A stretch of 64,000 bases of DNA from an uncultured Bacteroidota bacterium. Lineage in GTDB: Bacteria; Bacteroidota; Bacteroidia; Chitinophagales; Chitinophagaceae. The stretch covers positions 62,001 to 126,000 of the forward strand of contig CAIVKC010000041.1 of NCBI GenBank assembly GCA_903906365.1, written 5' to 3'. The stretch's first letter is position 1. Every line of letters begins with the position of its first letter. A program made the position numbers and the translations under genes. The notes below the pieces were generated by a model. It did no database searches, had not been told where the DNA came from, and worked only from the letters and a program-made list of their open reading frames with translations. Shown here piece after piece: positions 9,152 through 18,140 of this stretch.

Positions 9152-10150
9152 TCATAATTCCAGTAAAAATTGCAGGGTGTCTACCCCGTCGGCATAGTCC
9201 CCCAGGGCTGGTTTTTGGGCCCCCCCGAAGGGCGTATACCCCCTTCCCACGATACACTGAAGTTCCGGATTATTTTCCAGCATCCGGGCCACAGCCTCTT
9301 GGTTACCGTAATATTCGTAATGTAAAACACTGATGGGCGAAAAAAAGGAGGGGTGCTCCATGAGCAGCACCGATCCGTTGGTCATATAGTAGCCCTTATT
9401 GAGGATGGCAAGGGATAACTGGTAATCGTAGTTGTTTTTGTACTTATTGTTATCAGCCAGGAAAGCGTACCTGTTGAAAGTGTCCAGCAGGGGAACGAAA
9501 TCATAGTTCAGGGGCACGTATATTTTGGTTACGTTCCGGCAGCCAAGCCCATAATAAAGGTATACGTCATCGGCCAGTTTTTCCAGGTCCTCCCGAGACT
9601 CCGTACCGTCCAGGACAGCTACCGAAGTCCGGTTGCTGCGGATAATATGGGGATACTTTCCGAAATAGTATTCAAAATAACGGGCAGCATTGTTGGACCC
9701 GGTGGCAATATAGGCGTCACAGCCCTTGAGCATGTCGGCAAAAGCAATCTGGTCTTCCTGTTGGGGAATCCTCGCCGACAGCCAGGCAGCCAGGTGCCTG
9801 GGCAGCACGGAGTCTTTGGAAGAGGGTTTCAGGGTCTGGCGGTGACCAGTGATGAATGCGCACAGCATGTCATGGAAACCCACCAGCGGCAGATTGCCGG
9901 CCAGTACAATGCCCAGGTTTTTAGGCCGGCTGTTTTCCAGGGGTACCAGGTATTTTTCCAACCAGGCCTCCAGCCGCTCCCGGTCCAGGAATTGGGTGGC
10001 AATGCTGGAGGCTGATTTTTCAATAAACTCAGGGATAAACCATGGATTTTCCAGAAAGGCCCGGTGCTTTGCGGCCTGCCATTCCGGGTGGTCAGACAAC
10101 ATATAATTTCCCAAATCAGTTAATAATTCAATCCGTTGTTTTAAATTCAT
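9152..10150 (-). CDS. LuxC-like acyl-CoA/acyl-protein reductase
   Basis: Probable NADPH-dependent reductase of an activated fatty acyl group to aldehyde, of the aldehyde-dehydrogenase fold. It has 332 residues; LuxC proteins are near 480, so this is the short Bacteroidota form. Visible are IVLAGNLPLVGFHD (nucleotide-binding edge), KPSSKDS, ATGSNNAARYFEYYF, SNRTSVAVLDG, and the likely catalytic C204 in YYGLGCRNVTK. The divergent ferredoxin starts 60 bases away, suggesting a shared control region and possibly a shared redox role. The natural substrate is unknown; no luciferase genes are present. Confidence 0.83.
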   Translation of the reverse strand: MNLKQRIELLTDLGNYMLSDHPEWQAAKHRAFLENPWFIPEFIEKSASSIATQFLDRERLEAWLEKYLVPLENSRPKNLGIVLAGNLPLVGFHDMLCAFITGHRQTLKPSSKDSVLPRHLAAWLSARIPQQEDQIAFADMLKGCDAYIATGSNNAARYFEYYFGKYPHIIRSNRTSVAVLDGTESREDLEKLADDVYLYYGLGCRNVTKIYVPLNYDFVPLLDTFNRYAFLADNNKYKNNYDYQLSLAILNKGYYMTNGSVLLMEHPSFFSPISVLHYEYYGNQEAVARMLENNPELQCIVGRGYTPFGGAQKPALGDYADGVDTLQFLLEL

Positions 10151-10210
10151 AAATCCATTTATATTTGGGTCACAAAAATAACTCTATTCATCCCCTAATT
10201 TTGAATTTCT

Positions 10211-10558
10211 ATGGCAATTAAAATAACAGAAGAGTGTATTAACTGCGGAGCCTGTGAGCCAGAATGTCCCAACAACGCTATTTATGAAGGTGGCGTAGAG
10301 TGGGCCATTGCTGACGGAACGACCGTAAAAGGCCAATTCACCCTGATGGACGGAACCGTGGTGGATGCCGACCATCGCAATGCTCCCATAAGCGTCGACA
10401 CCTACTATATAACACCCAATAAATGCACGGAATGTCAGGGTTTTCATGAGGAGCCCCAGTGTGCGGCGGTTTGCCCGGTTGATTGCTGCGTACCGGATGA
10501 AATGTACCGGGAAACAGTGGAAGATCTGCTGGCCAAGAAGGCAAAAATGCATATATAG
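10211..10558 (+). CDS. 2[4Fe-4S] dicluster ferredoxin
   Basis: Small soluble electron carrier of 115 residues. The first cluster motif is CINCGACEPECP near the N-terminus. The second begins CTECQG, followed after a few residues by CAAVCPVDCC. A 45-residue insert separates the two Cys sets, as in Allochromatium-type ferredoxins. The basic tail is KKAKMHI. Upstream, TAATTTTG at 10196-10203 matches the -7 element but lies so close to the ATG that the message would be nearly leaderless. A well-spaced TTG is not evident. It is divergent from the acyl-CoA reductase gene, a likely functional pairing. Confidence 0.9.
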   Translation: MAIKITEECINCGACEPECPNNAIYEGGVEWAIADGTTVKGQFTLMDGTVVDADHRNAPISVDTYYITPNKCTECQGFHEEPQCAAVCPVDCCVPDEMYRETVEDLLAKKAKMHI

Positions 10559-10654
10559 CCAAGTTTCCGCGCCCCGGATCCCTGCCGATATGTCAATCGT
10601 ATATAATAAGATCGATCTTCCTCCGTTTAATCGTTTTATCTGAGACGTTTAGTT

Positions 10655-11791
10655 ATGGAGCCAATCACAAGCAGGAGTCTTCCCAGGGAAGGTGCAGGCC
10701 AGCGTATTATTCAATTGGACGGACTGCGGGGTATCGCTGTGCTGATGGTGGTATTTTTCCATTACTTTTCCATGCAGTATGAGCCGAGAACCAACCTTTC
10801 GGGGCTCGAAAGGGTGATGAATGTCATCACCAGTAAAGGTTTCTGCGGGGTGGATCTCTTTTTTGTCCTCTCGGGTTTCTTCATTGGATCCATCCTGCTC
10901 AAAAACAGGGGGGCCAGTAAATATTTCAGTGTATTTTATATCCGCCGCTTTTTCAGGATCATTCCCATATTTTACGTGATTCTTGTCATTTATCTCCTGT
11001 TGCGGCATAGTCACCTCTATCACCCGAACTCCTTCCTGTTTGAGCCGGCCATACCCATTGGTTATTATTTTGTATTTCTGCAGAATTTCCTGATGGGATT
11101 CCGCAACTATTCGGGATCCGGGGCGATAGCCCCCTCCTGGTCATTGGCCGTGGAAGAACAGTTTTATCTGATCATGCCCCTGGTTACCTATTTTTTGAAA
11201 CCCAGGCAAATATTGTGGTTTATCCTTTTTTGCCTGGTACTGGCGCCTGTGAGCAGACTGTTCATGCACACGGAGACGGCCCAGTATACCTGGCTGATTT
11301 CCAGGATGGATACCCTTGCCCTGGGGGTTCTGCTGGCCTACATCATGCAGTTTGAAAAAGCCCGGGATTTTATCTCCAGGAACCTGGTAGCCATAAAATG
11401 GGGGTTTTTTGGGCTGATAGGTATCATCCTGCTGCAGTACGCACTGTTTAATTTCTTTTTCCTGAAATTCACCTTCTTCGGTCTTTCCTTTGCCTATATA
11501 GTACTGATAGCCCTGTTTTCGGGAAAGGGACTGATATACCAGTTTCTGACCTGGAAATTCTTCCTGAATATGGGCAAGCTTTCCTATTTTATTTACCTCT
11601 ACCACCAGCTGGTCAACGGACTGCTGCACCAGTTGCTTTTGCACCAGACAACGCCGGTATTGGAGGGCATGTATTCTTACCTGCTTACCGGGGCCGCCTT
11701 CCTGCTGACCTGGCTGATGGCCACCCTGTCCTTTACCTATTTTGAGGGGCCTTTAATCAGGTACAGTCATTCCTTTAAATACGGAGACTAG
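10655..11791 (+). CDS. acyltransferase 3 family integral membrane protein
   Basis: Membrane O-acyltransferase of the OafA/NodX family that acetylates or acylates surface sugars. It has 378 residues and about ten hydrophobic segments. The family signatures LDGLRGIAVLMVVFFHY (first helix, with the conserved His), GVDLFFVLSGFFIG, RRFFRIIPIFY and WSLAVEEQFYLI are intact. It has no SGNH extension, so it is the short form. No sugar-biosynthesis neighbours identify its acceptor. It is followed by a terminator at 11938-11967. A second family member lies at 55361-56527. Confidence 0.9.
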   Translation: MEPITSRSLPREGAGQRIIQLDGLRGIAVLMVVFFHYFSMQYEPRTNLSGLERVMNVITSKGFCGVDLFFVLSGFFIGSILLKNRGASKYFSVFYIRRFFRIIPIFYVILVIYLLLRHSHLYHPNSFLFEPAIPIGYYFVFLQNFLMGFRNYSGSGAIAPSWSLAVEEQFYLIMPLVTYFLKPRQILWFILFCLVLAPVSRLFMHTETAQYTWLISRMDTLALGVLLAYIMQFEKARDFISRNLVAIKWGFFGLIGIILLQYALFNFFFLKFTFFGLSFAYIVLIALFSGKGLIYQFLTWKFFLNMGKLSYFIYLYHQLVNGLLHQLLLHQTTPVLEGMYSYLLTGAAFLLTWLMATLSFTYFEGPLIRYSHSFKYGD

Positions 11792-11937
11792 TCAACAGGG
11801 CCGGGGTGTGGATAAAACCCATCCCGAAAATTTGGATTTTAGCCATAAAGGGTCTTACCTTAACTTTAATATTATTTCTGGTAACTGTAGCTGTCATGCT
11901 ACTTCTGATAGGCGGGTGATATTTCCCGTCGTAAAAG

Positions 11938-11967
11938 GGTGAAGGAGAATATGCCTTCACCTTTCTT
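11938..11967 (+). terminator. intrinsic terminator after acyltransferase gene
   Basis: The arms GGTGAAGG (11938-11945) and CCTTCACC (11954-11961) pair perfectly around an 8-base loop and are followed by TTTCTT. It lies about 150 bases past the stop and before ddl. Confidence 0.6.
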
Positions 11968-12059
11968 ATTGGCAGGATATTAACAAACCCTGTACAATAA
12001 TACGGTCAAGGTTAACTCAATTCCTTTTCGTTTATTTGCCTTAAATTTAATAGCCGAGC

Positions 12060-13058
12060 ATGAAACCCTCCATTGCCTTCGTTACTGGTGGTTATTCCGG
12101 TGAATCTGTCATCTCCTACAAGAGTGCCCTGACCATCCTTTCCAATGTGGACAGGGAGGCCTATGATATCTACAAGATTGATATTACACCCAAGGGCTGG
12201 TGGTATGAGACCCTGCAGGGAAACAGGTCCCCGGTGGACAGGGAGGATTTCAGCATCACCGATGAAGGGAAAAAAATCCATTTTGACGCGGTGCTGATCG
12301 GTATCCACGGAACCCCGGGAGAAGACGGGAAACTGCAGGGATACTTTGACCTGGTCGGACTTCCTTACACTTCCTGCGATGCAGCCACTTCCGCCCTGAC
12401 CTTCAACAAAAGGTATACCGTGGCCGTGGCCTCCTTTTCGGGCATCCATGTCTCCAAATCGGTCTTGCTCATTGAAGGAAAAATGGGGGATGCCGGAGAA
12501 GTCGCTTCCCAGCTGAAATTCCCTGTATTTGTAAAACCAAACAACGGAGGGTCGAGCATTGGCATGTCCAAAGTGCTGTTCCCCGATGACCTGGAATCAG
12601 CCATTGCAAAGGCTTTCAGGGAAGACAGCCAGGTGCTGGTGGAGGAATTCATCAGCGGACGGGAGTTTACCATTGGCGTATTTCGTTCTGAGGGACAAAT
12701 TATTACCCTGCCCATCACGGAGATAAAGACCAACAAGGAATTCTTTGACTTCGAAGCCAAATATACACCTGGATTTACCGATGAAATCACCCCGGCGCTA
12801 CTGGACAGGGAAATGGAATCCAGTATCCGGGCCGCTGCCAGGAAAGTCTATCAGGTATTCAATTGCAGCGGGGTAGTGAGAATTGATTTTATATTTGATG
12901 AAAAAAGAGGGGAGCCCTGTATGTTGGAGATCAACACGGTCCCCGGGCAAAGTGAGGCCAGCATTGTTCCCCAGCAGGTCAGGGCCATGGGCTGGACGCT
13001 GAAACAGTTTTATTCGGCGCTCATCGAAGAGGCGCTGTCCCGCAGGCAGCCAGTGTAA
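12060..13058 (+). CDS. ddl: D-alanine--D-alanine ligase
   Basis: Makes D-Ala-D-Ala for peptidoglycan from two D-Ala and ATP. It has 332 residues and the ATP-grasp layout. The N-domain includes GGYSGESVIS and IGIHGTPGEDGKLQGYFD. The central domain includes PVFVKPNNGGSSIGMSKV and VEEFISGREFTIGVF. The C-terminal metal/catalytic segment is VVRIDFIFDE, then MLEINTVPGQSEASIVPQQ. The ligands around EINT are intact. The following small secreted protein gene and PASTA gene are on the same strand, so a loose cell-wall group is possible. Confidence 0.96.
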   Translation: MKPSIAFVTGGYSGESVISYKSALTILSNVDREAYDIYKIDITPKGWWYETLQGNRSPVDREDFSITDEGKKIHFDAVLIGIHGTPGEDGKLQGYFDLVGLPYTSCDAATSALTFNKRYTVAVASFSGIHVSKSVLLIEGKMGDAGEVASQLKFPVFVKPNNGGSSIGMSKVLFPDDLESAIAKAFREDSQVLVEEFISGREFTIGVFRSEGQIITLPITEIKTNKEFFDFEAKYTPGFTDEITPALLDREMESSIRAAARKVYQVFNCSGVVRIDFIFDEKRGEPCMLEINTVPGQSEASIVPQQVRAMGWTLKQFYSALIEEALSRRQPV

Positions 13059-13155
13059 AGTCAAAGTCCCCCGGGCGGCTGGACAAAAAACGGTAGGGCG
13101 GTCTGGGAAGACGCACCTTTGCCGGTACAGCAGCCCTTGAGCTAAATAGAATCGC

Positions 13156-13587
13156 ATGAAAAAATCATTATTGTTTTTATTACTGGCTTTGCTGGCCCTG
13201 GCCCCCCGGGCCCAACAGTTCTTTTATATCCAGCCGGGTACTGCAGCTGAGCCGACCCTTCGGCAGCAATTGCTGGGGCGCGCCCAGTTTATTTCGGAGG
13301 TGCCCTGCTCCTCTGATTATACGATACTCTCGGCCTCTGAAGCGGGAACCAGCCCCGGGGTGACCACCCTGAGCATCCTGGTGGTGGATACCGCAACCCG
13401 GCGCACGCTGTTTGAAACCCGGGAAGATTATCCTGCAGCGTGGTTGGGGGTTCGCCCCCCTGTCCGCCTGGTCCTGGCCTTCAGCACCCTGGTTGAAAAA
13501 AATATGGATCAGATACTGCTCCGGATCCGGCAGGCCCGGTTTGGAGGTATGGCAACGCCCCATTGGATTAAAAAGGACAAGACATGA
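13156..13587 (+). CDS. hypothetical secreted protein, 143 residues
   Basis: I do not recognise a family. The N-terminus (KKSLLFLLLALLALAPRAQ) is a signal peptide, so the product is likely periplasmic. The mature part alternates short beta-like stretches (FFYIQPG, TTLSILVVD, VRLVLAFS) and ends in a basic tail (HWIKKDKT). It contains one cysteine (EVPCSSD). Its base composition resembles its neighbours and the start is unambiguous. It lies between ddl and the PASTA protein; a cell-wall link is only positional. Confidence 0.6.
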   Translation: MKKSLLFLLLALLALAPRAQQFFYIQPGTAAEPTLRQQLLGRAQFISEVPCSSDYTILSASEAGTSPGVTTLSILVVDTATRRTLFETREDYPAAWLGVRPPVRLVLAFSTLVEKNMDQILLRIRQARFGGMATPHWIKKDKT

Positions 13588-13669
13588 GGCCTGGCCAGGG
13601 TACCCCTGGGCGCAATGGGGATATAGGGGTATTATTTTGTATCTTTCTCGTCATCATAAAAACTGATAT

Positions 13670-14491
13670 GTGTTTAAATTCATAACAGGCAGGCCGCTTT
13701 GGGTAAATATATTGGCAGGAATGGTCATCGTATTGCTGTTGTTGCTGGTCTTTCTGGGATCACTGGACCTGCTGACCCGTCATGGAAAGGTCCTGAAGAT
13801 ACCATCGGTAACTGGCCAGTCCTTTGCCGAAGCCAAAAAAACCCTGGAATCCCAGGGTTTCGACGTGCAGATCCAGGATTCAACCTATAATGATACCGTT
13901 CCCCCCCTGCAGGTGGTCAAGCAGTTTCCCGAGGCGGACAACCTGGTGAAAGTAAACCGCACGGTGTATGTCACCATCAACCGCTCGGTGGCCCCGATGA
14001 TTGAAATGCCCAATCTGATCAGCATGACCTTCCGGAATGCGGAAATGGTGATTCACCATTACGGGCTTCAGTTGGAGGATACCATCTTTAAGCCGGATTT
14101 TGCCAAAAATTCGGTACTTGACCAGTTGTACAACGGACAAAGCATCAAACCAGGCACTAAGATCCAGCAGGGCAATAAAATCACCCTGGTCCTGGGCAGC
14201 GGTATCGGGGGCAGTCAGTTCATGGTGCCTGGACTGATCGGACTCACCTATCGGGAGGCCTTGGTGGAACTGGAAGCAGGGCGGCTGGTGCCGGGAGCTA
14301 TCGTCCCGGACAATGATGTGAGGGACACACTCGATGCCTTTGTTTACCGGCAGAATCCGGGAAGATATGGTGAGGACAGGAGTCCCAACCGGATCCGGCA
14401 GGGCCAGAGCATCGATCTTTGGCTGAGTGTGAAAAAACCGGTATTGCCGGTGGATTCATCCCTGGACAGACAGCCGGCGATTAACCAGTAA
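13670..14491 (+). CDS. membrane-anchored PASTA-domain protein
   Basis: A bitopic inner-membrane protein of 273 residues with a GTG start. One transmembrane helix (about 13-33, LAGMVIVLLLLLVFLG) is followed by three PASTA repeats in the periplasm (about 40-108, 112-178 and 185-258). Each begins with a PxxxG/S-x-T/S motif such as IPSVTGQSFAEAKKTL, MPNLISMTFRNAEMV and VPGLIGLTYREALVEL. PASTA domains bind peptidoglycan or muropeptides. There is no kinase or transpeptidase domain, unlike PknB or PBP2x, so this is a stand-alone sensor or scaffold. The gene lies 24 bases before the rhodanese gene, probably in one operon. Confidence 0.85.
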   Translation: MFKFITGRPLWVNILAGMVIVLLLLLVFLGSLDLLTRHGKVLKIPSVTGQSFAEAKKTLESQGFDVQIQDSTYNDTVPPLQVVKQFPEADNLVKVNRTVYVTINRSVAPMIEMPNLISMTFRNAEMVIHHYGLQLEDTIFKPDFAKNSVLDQLYNGQSIKPGTKIQQGNKITLVLGSGIGGSQFMVPGLIGLTYREALVELEAGRLVPGAIVPDNDVRDTLDAFVYRQNPGRYGEDRSPNRIRQGQSIDLWLSVKKPVLPVDSSLDRQPAINQ

Positions 14492-14515
14492 TCACATATA
14501 GAAAATAAAAAACGT

Positions 14516-14830
14516 ATGCAAACCATTACCGTAGAGGCTTTAAAGGCGAGACTGGATGCCGGGGAACAACTCCATGTCGTGGATGTAAGGGAACCCCATG
14601 AACACGCAGAATTCAACATCGGGGGCCAACTCATTCCCCTGGGCAAAATACAGACCATGCAGGTCGATGAACTCGAAGACCTGAAGGATAAGGAACTCAT
14701 TGTATACTGCAGAAGCGGCAACAGGAGTGGACAGGCCTGCCTGATACTGGATACGCTTGGTTTTAAAAATACGGTGAATGTGGTAGGCGGCATGCTGGCC
14801 TGGCAGGAAAAATATGGTTCTGCCCGATAG
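14516..14830 (+). CDS. single-domain rhodanese-like protein
   Basis: Small sulfurtransferase-fold protein of 104 residues. The active-site loop CRSGNRS has C65 as persulfide carrier, preceded by DVREPHEHAEFNIGG and followed by the VVGGMLAWQ signature. There is no signal peptide, so it is cytoplasmic. It follows the PASTA gene after 24 bases. Its sulfur donor and acceptor are not known. Confidence 0.88.
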   Translation: MQTITVEALKARLDAGEQLHVVDVREPHEHAEFNIGGQLIPLGKIQTMQVDELEDLKDKELIVYCRSGNRSGQACLILDTLGFKNTVNVVGGMLAWQEKYGSAR

Positions 14831-14878
14831 CAGGCAGTTATCCACGGGGACAAACAGGACGGGTATCCGTCTATAGTC

Positions 14879-15487
14879 CTAGGGATTGCTGATCCGGACC
14901 AGCCGGACATTGATATTCTCACTGGCTGATTTCAATATAAAAGGATAAAGGGGGTCATTGAGTATCCAGAACTTTTTCCTCCCATTGGTCGACACGATGT
15001 AAATAGCATCCAGTTCCCTGCCATCCAGCAGGACAGCCTGGCCGGGCGGGGGATCGGTCAGCGTATAGGTGATTCCTCCATAGGAAGCCGATTTTCGTTC
15101 TTTCAATGTCCTGATGAACTGTCTGGAAAAGCAGTGGTCCGTCTTGTCATCCGACAATACATATAACAGGGAGCCGTCTGACTTGGAGGTCGGCTGTTCA
15201 TTGGGGGTCTTCATCCTGCTGCCGGATTCCATCCCTTTTTTGGTGATGACGGTCCTGACCAATTGAATTTTACCTTTAAAAGGGATGGAATCGACCAGGG
15301 ATAGTCCGCCATGGTCGGTCGACAGAATCTCTCCTGCGACATTGAGGTCATCACCTGCCTTGCCGGAAAAGTTAAATTCAAACTGGGTTCCGGCCTTTAT
15401 TTCAGGAAGGTATTTTTCACTGGAGTCCTGGGCATAAAGCACCGCTACGGGAGAGGCACATAGCAGGCAGATCAATAACTTTTTCAT
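14879..15487 (-). CDS. hypothetical secreted protein, 202 residues
   Basis: No family recognised. A signal peptide (KKLLICLLCASPVAVLYAQ) leads a mature domain of mixed beta-like segments, with no catalytic motif I can name. The C-terminal part holds DGRELDAIYIVSTNGRKKFWIL and ends LKSASENINVRLVRI. A paired strand pattern suggests a beta-sandwich or lipocalin-like fold, but this is only an impression. It is convergent with the rhodanese gene and lies downstream of the S9 peptidase on the same strand (about 90 bases). Confidence 0.6.
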   Translation of the reverse strand: MKKLLICLLCASPVAVLYAQDSSEKYLPEIKAGTQFEFNFSGKAGDDLNVAGEILSTDHGGLSLVDSIPFKGKIQLVRTVITKKGMESGSRMKTPNEQPTSKSDGSLLYVLSDDKTDHCFSRQFIRTLKERKSASYGGITYTLTDPPPGQAVLLDGRELDAIYIVSTNGRKKFWILNDPLYPFILKSASENINVRLVRISNP

Positions 15488-15575
15488 TCCCTGTAAACGA
15501 AAATCCGGTCGCCAGCGTATATGTATGGCTCCACAATTCTTGCCTGCTCCCGTTATTTTCTGCCTAAAGCAAAGA

Positions 15576-17561
15576 CTATTTCAGGTACTTATCATACCAT
15601 GCCAGGTACCTTTCCAGCCTGTCGTTCAGGTAGGAGGGCGTAGTAAGGCCGTGGAACTGACCCGGGTATACAATCAGTTCACAGGGGATACCCAGGGTTC
15701 GGAGGGCCTGGTACATCTGTTCCGAGCCTGCAGTAGGTACGTTAAAGTCCTTTTCCCCGCTCATAAAAAGGGTGGGGGTTTTGATCTTATCGGCTGTAAG
15801 GAGGGGGTAGGAGATTTTCAGGTAGCCCTGGATGTTTTTCCAGGGAGCTCCTATTTCATGGTTATACTGGTTGATATACTGATCTACCCCATAGAGGGAC
15901 AGGGTAAAGCCGGTGCCGGCACCGCTGCAGGCGGCCTTGAACCGGTTATCTGAAGCAATCAGGTAGTCGGTCAGAATGCCGCCATAACTCCAGCCGCCCA
16001 CCCCCAGGGCCGCCGGGTTCGCGATACCCTGTTTAACCAGGTAATCCACGGCACCGTGCAGGTCAATGACCTCCTTGTGTCCCCAGTCGGCGGAAATGGT
16101 TTTACAAAATTCAAGTCCCCGGCCATTGCTTCCCCGGTAATTTACTGCTGCCACCGCATATCCGCCCGAAGCCAGTACCTGGCGGGTAAAATCAAATCCA
16201 TAGTCATCCTGTCCAACCGGTCCGCCATGGATAAAAAGAATCAGCGGAAGACGGGCGCCGGGCTGGGACAGGGCTGGCCGGTATAGTATTCCGGAAACAG
16301 CCGTACCGTCCGCACTCCGGGAAGTGAAGCCTTCCACCGTGGCCAGGGTGACCCGGCTTAAAAAAGCATCGGAATGGCTGGTCAGTTTCCTGGTTTTGCC
16401 GTTTTCCAGCATATATATTTCCGAAGGGGTATGCGGGTCGCTCATGATTACCAGCCAGCTCCCGGCGGAGGCGGCCTCCAGGGTGCTGAAACTGCGCTGC
16501 CCGTCTGCCACCCGGCTGATTTCACCTCCCGGAATCCGGAAACTTCCTACATACCGCTGCCTGTCATCGGTGATAAGGGCTGTAATGGACATGCCATCCT
16601 TTGACCAGCGGGGATTGGAAACCGGCCGGTCCAATCCCAGGGAAAGCAGCCTGGGCTCTCCGCCGCTGGCGGGGAGGAGGGCGAGCACCGGCTGATCATA
16701 CATGATATAATCCTCACTGCTGGTGGACCGGGTATAGGCGATCCATTTACCATCCGGGCTCCATTGCGGGGAATTATCTGATCCTGTCCAGCTGGTGAGC
16801 CGCATGATGGGTGCTCCCGGCCTGGGCTCCACCAGGAAGATATCCGAATTCTGGTTTTTGTCCGGGTCTTCTGTCCGGTTGCTTACAAAAGCAATCTGTG
16901 TACCCTGGGGGTTCCAGACCGCTGAACCATCGTCGTAATTGCCCCGGGTAAGGGTATCGATTTTTTTGGTTTCCACATCCAGCAGATACAGATGGGTAAA
17001 CAGTTTCTGGAAACGATACCCGGAAACATCCTCCTTAAAATGATACCGGTCTATGACATAGGGTTTGGTGGTCTTGATCTTGGAACTGTCTTCCCGCTCC
17101 TGGTCCGTCAGGGTTAACAGCAGCTTTTTGGCATCCGGGCTCCAGGCATAATCATTGACTCCTCCCTTGATATCGGTGAGTTTTTTGCCTTCCCCTCCGC
17201 GCCTGTCCATCAGCCACACCTGACTGCCTTTGGCATCCTGCCTGCCGGACAGAAAGGCCAGGTATTTCCCATCCGGACTCCACCGGGGCCTGCTCTCCCC
17301 TTCGGGGCTCGAAGTCATCTGTATGTCCTGGGAACCATCCCGGCTGACCATCCAAATGGACGCATGGCGCCTGTCTTTAATGGAATCGATGGTGCTTACC
17401 GTATAGGCGATCCAGTTACCATCCGGGGAAATCTGCGCGTCGCCGACGGAGGGCAGGGCGTAGAGATCGGAAGGCTTCAATGGACGCGGAGGGGCGGGCT
17501 GGGCTGTTAATTGGAGGCAAAGCAGCAAGGCGGGCAACAGGGATATACAAGCAGATTTCAT
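15576..17561 (-). CDS. secreted S9 family prolyl-oligopeptidase-like peptidase
   Basis: Serine peptidase of 661 residues with a signal peptide (ISLLPALLLCLQLTAQ). The N-terminal part (about 30-400) is a WD40/TolB-like beta-propeller with repeats such as ISPDGNWIAY, WSPDGKYLAFLSGR and WSPDAKKLLL. The C-terminal alpha/beta-hydrolase domain has the nucleophile serine in GGWSYGG (near 524), the acid in SGEKDFNVP and the His in PGQFHGL. The layout matches acylaminoacyl-peptidase and DPP-type enzymes of Bacteroidota, which use periplasmic peptides as food. A second S9 enzyme is at 35697-38114. Confidence 0.93.
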   Translation of the reverse strand: MKSACISLLPALLLCLQLTAQPAPPRPLKPSDLYALPSVGDAQISPDGNWIAYTVSTIDSIKDRRHASIWMVSRDGSQDIQMTSSPEGESRPRWSPDGKYLAFLSGRQDAKGSQVWLMDRRGGEGKKLTDIKGGVNDYAWSPDAKKLLLTLTDQEREDSSKIKTTKPYVIDRYHFKEDVSGYRFQKLFTHLYLLDVETKKIDTLTRGNYDDGSAVWNPQGTQIAFVSNRTEDPDKNQNSDIFLVEPRPGAPIMRLTSWTGSDNSPQWSPDGKWIAYTRSTSSEDYIMYDQPVLALLPASGGEPRLLSLGLDRPVSNPRWSKDGMSITALITDDRQRYVGSFRIPGGEISRVADGQRSFSTLEAASAGSWLVIMSDPHTPSEIYMLENGKTRKLTSHSDAFLSRVTLATVEGFTSRSADGTAVSGILYRPALSQPGARLPLILFIHGGPVGQDDYGFDFTRQVLASGGYAVAAVNYRGSNGRGLEFCKTISADWGHKEVIDLHGAVDYLVKQGIANPAALGVGGWSYGGILTDYLIASDNRFKAACSGAGTGFTLSLYGVDQYINQYNHEIGAPWKNIQGYLKISYPLLTADKIKTPTLFMSGEKDFNVPTAGSEQMYQALRTLGIPCELIVYPGQFHGLTTPSYLNDRLERYLAWYDKYLK

Positions 17562-17686
17562 AAACTATATAGGTATGTTCTTAAAAATAGGGAAAATTCA
17601 GCAAGGAGGGACTTTTGTGGAAGGCTTGTTTTAGCGCCTGTTCAAATACCACTGGCCGGAGCTCAAAAAAAAAGGAGGCTAATAAT

Positions 17687-17715
17687 TTGTTCGTACGAAA
17701 AAATTCCTACCTTTA
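17687..17715 (+). promoter_or_regulatory. candidate promoter and operator of the BlaI/M56 pair
   Basis: A perfect palindrome TTCGTACGAA at 17690-17699 sits in the spacer between a TTG (17687-17689) and TACCTTTA (17708-17715), one mismatch from TAnnTTTG with an 18-base spacer. A site between promoter elements fits a repressor operator, probably for the BlaI-like protein encoded next. The ATG at 17720 is very close, so the start may be near-leaderless. Confidence 0.4.
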
Positions 17716-17719
17716 ATCC

Positions 17720-18121
17720 ATGAAACAGGAAAAAAAGGAAAACCAGGGTAAACCCGAACCCACCAGGTCGGAACTGGAAATTCTCCAGGTATTATGGCAA
17801 TACGGTCCTTCTACGGTAAGGTTTGTCAATGATAAACTCAATGAACAAAAAAGGACCGTGCAGTATACATCCACCCTCAAGCTCATGCAGATCATGGCTG
17901 AAAAGAAAATACTCAAAAGGGATGAGACCAACATGAAGCATATTTATATGCCGGCTGTGGAGGAACAAAAAACCAAGGGCCTGTTGCTGGACCGTTTTGT
18001 AGAATCCATGTACAACGGCTCTGCAGGATCCCTGGTCCTGCAGCTGCTCGGGAACGGGAAAACCTCCAAAAAGGAATTAGAGGCCATCAAGAAACTGCTT
18101 GACAGCCTGGACAAGAAATAA
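17720..18121 (+). CDS. BlaI/MecI-family transcriptional repressor
   Basis: Winged-helix repressor of 133 residues, expected to bind DNA as a dimer and be released when its membrane partner triggers proteolysis. The winged helix (about 15-85) has LEILQVLWQYGPSTVRFVNDKL and the recognition-helix region RTVQYTSTLKLMQIM. The C-terminal dimerisation helices (LLLDRFVESMYNGSAGSLV, then KKELEAIKKLLDSL) follow. The cognate M56 peptidase starts 19 bases after the stop, the normal BlaI-BlaR arrangement. Its own promoter may carry its operator. Confidence 0.9.
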   Translation: MKQEKKENQGKPEPTRSELEILQVLWQYGPSTVRFVNDKLNEQKRTVQYTSTLKLMQIMAEKKILKRDETNMKHIYMPAVEEQKTKGLLLDRFVESMYNGSAGSLVLQLLGNGKTSKKELEAIKKLLDSLDKK

Positions 18122-18140
18122 TACCGATAAAACCATTCAT

